Below, piece by piece: positions 5,417 through 8,172 of a stretch of DNA of 8,172 nucleotides. The DNA comes from CAYSHJ01 sp964589725. Its GTDB lineage: Bacteria > Planctomycetota > Planctomycetia > Planctomycetales > Planctomycetaceae. The notes under the pieces were generated by a model, which worked only from the letters and a program-made list of their open reading frames with translations, was not told the DNA's origin and did not search any database. The first letter of the stretch is position 1, and every line of letters starts with the position of its first letter. Location: the NCBI GenBank assembly GCA_964589725.1, contig CAZPUJ010000131.1, positions 1 through 8,172 of the forward strand, in the 5' to 3' direction. The translations under genes and the position numbers were made by a program.

Positions 5417-6436
5417 ATGGCGAATGGCAATGGCCGGCTGCAAGGCATCTTCACGCCCAACTTGGTTCCGCTGGATTGTCGTGGCGAAATCAACGAGCCG
5501 GAGTTGCGGCGCTACGTCGATTGGCTGATCGCCAAGGGAGTGCATGGGCTGTATCCCAACGGCTCGACCGGCGAGTTCACTCGCTTCACGGTCGAGGAAC
5601 GCCGCCGGATCATCGAGATTGTCGCTGATCAAACGCGCGGGCGAGTGCCGATTCTCGCCGGTGCTGCGGAGGCGAACGTCAAAGAGACGATCAAGGCGTG
5701 CGAGTATTACCACTCGCTCGGCTGTCGAGCGGTCGCGATCGTGGCTCCATTTTACTACAAGCTCAGCCCGGCGTCGGTGTATGCATACTTCAAGGAGATT
5801 GGCAAGAACACGCCGATTGATGTGACGCTGTACAACATTCCGATGTTCGCCAGTCCGATCGACGTGCCGACCGTACGGCGTCTGGCCGACGAGTGCGAGA
5901 AAGTCGTCGCCATCAAGGACAGCTCGGGCGACATCGTCAACATGATTCGCATGATTCAGGCCGTGCGCCCGAATCGGCCCGAGTTCGCGTTTCTGACGGG
6001 TTGGGACGCGGCCTTAATGCCAATGTTGCTCGTCGGCTGCGACGGCGGCACGAATGCGTCATCCGGAGTTGTCCCCGAACTCACCAGACTGCTTTATGAC
6101 CTGACGCTCAGTGGCCGGTTGGATGAAGCTCGGCAAGTGCAGTTCGATCTCGTCACGCTGTTCGACACAATGATCTATTCGGCCGAGTTTCCGAACGGCT
6201 TTCGAGCGGCCGTCGAACTGCGCGGTTTCCCAATGGGCATTGGTCGTCAGCCGCAATCGGATCAGCAAGTGACCGACCTCGCCGCACTCAGTAACACTCT
6301 GCAATGTCTGTTGTCGCAACACGGCTTCACAGACGAACCGATCGGCGGCTGCTCGACCGGTGATCTGAAATCTCAAGATGTCAGCGCGATCGTTCAGACC
6401 GTCGTGGCCGAACTGAAGCGTCGCGGTATGGTGTGA
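5417..6436 (+). CDS. DapA/N-acetylneuraminate lyase superfamily aldolase or lyase
   Basis: A class I, Schiff-base-forming TIM-barrel enzyme of 339 residues, cytoplasmic, acting on pyruvate or a 2-oxo acid. The pyruvate-binding motif is GSTGE (residues 49-53, family G-x-x-G-E). FYYK supplies the tyrosine of the proton relay, Tyr139 sits in YNIP, and the Schiff-base lysine is Lys167 in AIKDSSGD. It is probably not true dihydrodipicolinate synthase: E. coli DapA has an arginine five residues after the catalytic tyrosine (YNVPSR) and here Phe144 stands there (YNIPMF). N-acetylneuraminate lyase, 2-keto-3-deoxy sugar-acid aldolase or another member are all possible, and I do not name the substrate. 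It is about 40 residues longer than the usual 290-300. The extra C-terminus is a G/S/T/D linker (about 305-320) followed by a predicted amphipathic helix, VSAIVQTVVAELKRRG. Start: ATG 5417 with GGAGG at 5407-5411. It converges on the DUF1553 gene 34 bp away. Confidence 0.88.
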   Translation: MANGNGRLQGIFTPNLVPLDCRGEINEPELRRYVDWLIAKGVHGLYPNGSTGEFTRFTVEERRRIIEIVADQTRGRVPILAGAAEANVKETIKACEYYHSLGCRAVAIVAPFYYKLSPASVYAYFKEIGKNTPIDVTLYNIPMFASPIDVPTVRRLADECEKVVAIKDSSGDIVNMIRMIQAVRPNRPEFAFLTGWDAALMPMLLVGCDGGTNASSGVVPELTRLLYDLTLSGRLDEARQVQFDLVTLFDTMIYSAEFPNGFRAAVELRGFPMGIGRQPQSDQQVTDLAALSNTLQCLLSQHGFTDEPIGGCSTGDLKSQDVSAIVQTVVAELKRRGMV

Positions 6437-6470
6437 TGACCTGGGGCGACGAGACATGATCGGCAGGCCG

Positions 6471-8171
6471 TCAGTTCGGATACAGGAACTCGTTGAGGTT
6501 CAAGATCACTCGGCAAAGCTGCTCCAACACTCGGCGCCGCACATCGGTCGCTGAGATTGCTGCGTTGCGGCGAGCGGCTTCGGCGGATTGCACTTCAGAT
6601 TCGGTCGCCAGGAACTGCCGCATGGCCGCGAATTCATCGGGCGACGGATTTCGGCAGAGCGCCAGTCGATAGGCAATTTCCATCTGTCGTTGCGAGTCGT
6701 TGTCGGCTTCATGTTCGAGTCGATCGGCGAAGTGTTGAGACTGGCGGGTGGCGAAAGCTCCATTGAACAGCGTCAATGCTTGCGGCGCGATCGTCGTACG
6801 GTTGCGAAGCTCAGTCGAGCGCGTCGTGTCACAAACGTCGAGCACTTCCAGGAACGGGACGACGAGCGCTCGTTTGACGAAGGCGTAGACGGTGCGGCGA
6901 GAACTCGCGGCCTCATCGAATTTCGGCCAGACGACGTTCGGGTCACTGTTGCCAGCGAGAACCTCCGGCGGAATCTCCAGATAGACGCCGGGACCACCCA
7001 TCCTTCGGCGGAGTTGACCGCTCACGGACAGCATCGAGTCGCGGATCGCTTCGACCTCCAGCCGGCGATACGGGAATCGCCACCAGGTGACGTTGCGCGG
7101 GTCGCGTTCGCTGTAAATCGGGTGCTCCGACTTGCTCATTCGATACGTGTTGCTCGTCAGGATCAAACGGTGCAGTTTCTTGAGAGACCAATTCGCGTCA
7201 TGCACAAACCAGTGCGCGAGCCAATCGAGCAACTCGGGATGGGTGGGCGATTCGCCAATGACACCGAAGTCGCTGGGCGTGCGGACCAGGCCCTCACCGA
7301 AGTGATATTGCCAAACGCGATTGACGATCACGCGCGCGGTCAGCGGGTTGTCGGAAGCGGCGATCCAATGCGCGTATGTCAAGCGGCGCCCTGTGGTGTT
7401 GGCGACGGTCTCAATACGCTCGCCCTTTTCAGAACGGCCCGCCTTCTGAACATCGTCGAACAACGGCTGTTCCCGCACCAACACGGCCGGCACTCCGGGT
7501 TGAATCTCCGGCCCGCGTGCGGCGGCTTGTCCGCGCAATAAAAGAAATGTTTTCGGTGGCGGATCGTTGCTTTCAGTCATGAAATAGCCGCGCGGCAAGT
7601 CTGGAGTCTCGGCCTGCAAACGGGCGATCTGTTGTTCGACGCCGGCGACGACTGCGCGTTTGTCGTCAGGCAATGCGGCGAGCAACTCCGCTTCAAGTTG
7701 CGGCGTGTGCTTTTGGACGAGTTCATTTTGAGGCGGCGTCCGTTTGTCCGGCTCCGTCGTAAAGGCGCTCAACACTTCCACCGGCAAGCTGCTGCGGCCG
7801 GACTTAAAAAACTCTTTCCGGACTGAGTCGCGTGCCGAAGCGATTTGTTTAAGTTGTTCGTCAATGCGGCGATCACGCTGCATCAACGCGGATCGCTGAG
7901 GGATTGTCCCGGCCGGCAGATCGAGTTCTTGCCGTCCATTCAGTGGGCGTTTGAGCGGATTGAGCACGGCGGCCAAGCGGTAGTAGTCAAGTTGCGACAG
8001 CGGATCGAACTTGTGGTCGTGGCAACGAGCGCAGCCGAGTGTGATGCCGAGAAAGGCCTGCGACGTCGTGCGGACGATGTCGTCGATTTGGTCCCAGCGG
8101 TCTTGCTCGAAGTCCGCCGGCTCGTCGTCCCACGGACCGAGTCGATGAAAGCCGGTCGCGATGATCGACTC
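6471..8171 (-). CDS. DUF1549/DUF1553 (PSCyt2-PSD1) protein, 5' part beyond the window
   Basis: The frame is open to the right edge of the window, giving the last 566 residues of a protein that is usually 700-1000 long. A TTG at 7976 is internal and not the start. Visible residues 1-66 are the end of DUF1549: ATGFHRLGPWDDEPAD, then TSQAFLGITLGCARCHDHKF with a CxxCH haem-c-type motif (Cys47, Cys50, His51), then SQLDYYRLAAVLNP. A charged helical linker and FLLLRGQAAARGPEIQPGVP follow. DUF1553 begins near residue 262: DNPLTARVIVNRVWQYHFGEG, RTPSDFGVIGESPTHPELLDW, LILTSNTYRMS, RRLEVEAIRDSMLSVSG, and NLNEFLYPN at the end. The family is abundant in planctomycetes, often next to DUF1501 genes and possibly exported, but its biochemical role is not established. 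Haem binding is inferred from the motif. The family's common DUF1501 neighbour is absent on the downstream side. Unlike the left-hand remnant, this copy is intact as far as seen, and the two belong to different subgroups. Confidence 0.92.
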   Translation of the reverse strand, partial: ESIIATGFHRLGPWDDEPADFEQDRWDQIDDIVRTTSQAFLGITLGCARCHDHKFDPLSQLDYYRLAAVLNPLKRPLNGRQELDLPAGTIPQRSALMQRDRRIDEQLKQIASARDSVRKEFFKSGRSSLPVEVLSAFTTEPDKRTPPQNELVQKHTPQLEAELLAALPDDKRAVVAGVEQQIARLQAETPDLPRGYFMTESNDPPPKTFLLLRGQAAARGPEIQPGVPAVLVREQPLFDDVQKAGRSEKGERIETVANTTGRRLTYAHWIAASDNPLTARVIVNRVWQYHFGEGLVRTPSDFGVIGESPTHPELLDWLAHWFVHDANWSLKKLHRLILTSNTYRMSKSEHPIYSERDPRNVTWWRFPYRRLEVEAIRDSMLSVSGQLRRRMGGPGVYLEIPPEVLAGNSDPNVVWPKFDEAASSRRTVYAFVKRALVVPFLEVLDVCDTTRSTELRNRTTIAPQALTLFNGAFATRQSQHFADRLEHEADNDSQRQMEIAYRLALCRNPSPDEFAAMRQFLATESEVQSAEAARRNAAISATDVRRRVLEQLCRVILNLNEFLYPN

Positions 8172-8172
8172 A

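Noticed and set aside
5417..6436. Naming the gene dapA
   Set aside because: The superfamily motifs fit, but the DapA substrate arginine is replaced by phenylalanine and there is no lysine-pathway neighbour.
6588..7541. 317-codon plus-strand open frame
   Set aside because: It lies wholly antisense to the DUF1553 coding sequence, whose motifs are clear, and its product is arginine-rich with no family features.

Overview
The window looks like chromosomal DNA of a planctomycete. The main evidence is a large gene of the DUF1549/DUF1553 family (the planctomycete-type PSCyt2/PSD1 proteins) at the right edge, the remnant of a second one at the left, and a GC-rich coding style with spaced-out genes and short repeats between them. 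The assignment rests on family recognition, not on a marker gene.

Layout from left to right. Bases 1-190 hold no gene but carry a nested inverted repeat. Bases about 192-935 (minus strand) are the decayed 3' part of a DUF1553 gene. It has an in-frame stop, frame changes and a lost N-terminal half, and an inverted pair of REP-type hairpins (a REPIN-like element) sits inside it. A 20-bp-stem hairpin then precedes mnmG (1048-2949, plus strand), an apparently functional tRNA-modification gene. mnmG contains an in-frame insertion made of 7-nt tandem repeats. A 735-bp non-coding stretch (2950-3684 or slightly longer) holds degenerate heptad repeats and operator-like direct and inverted repeats. It leads to a two-component pair: a response regulator with an N-terminal excisionase/MerR-like HTH and a C-terminal receiver (3694-4281), and a small sensorless soluble histidine kinase (4430-5167). 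An intrinsic-terminator-like hairpin lies between the two. A 249-bp spacer with one REP-like hairpin precedes a DapA/NAL-superfamily aldolase or lyase gene (5417-6436). That gene converges on the partial DUF1549/DUF1553 gene (6471 to beyond the right edge, minus strand).

How the genes work together: only the regulator and kinase look like functional partners. mnmG is housekeeping, and the aldolase-type enzyme and the DUF1553 protein have no evident link to each other or to the pair. I do not see a novel multi-gene system here. The most interesting material is small-scale: repeat elements placed in and around genes, one of them translated inside a conserved enzyme, and the attenuator-like hairpin in the two-component locus. 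No tRNA, rRNA, CRISPR array, transposase or phage gene was seen.
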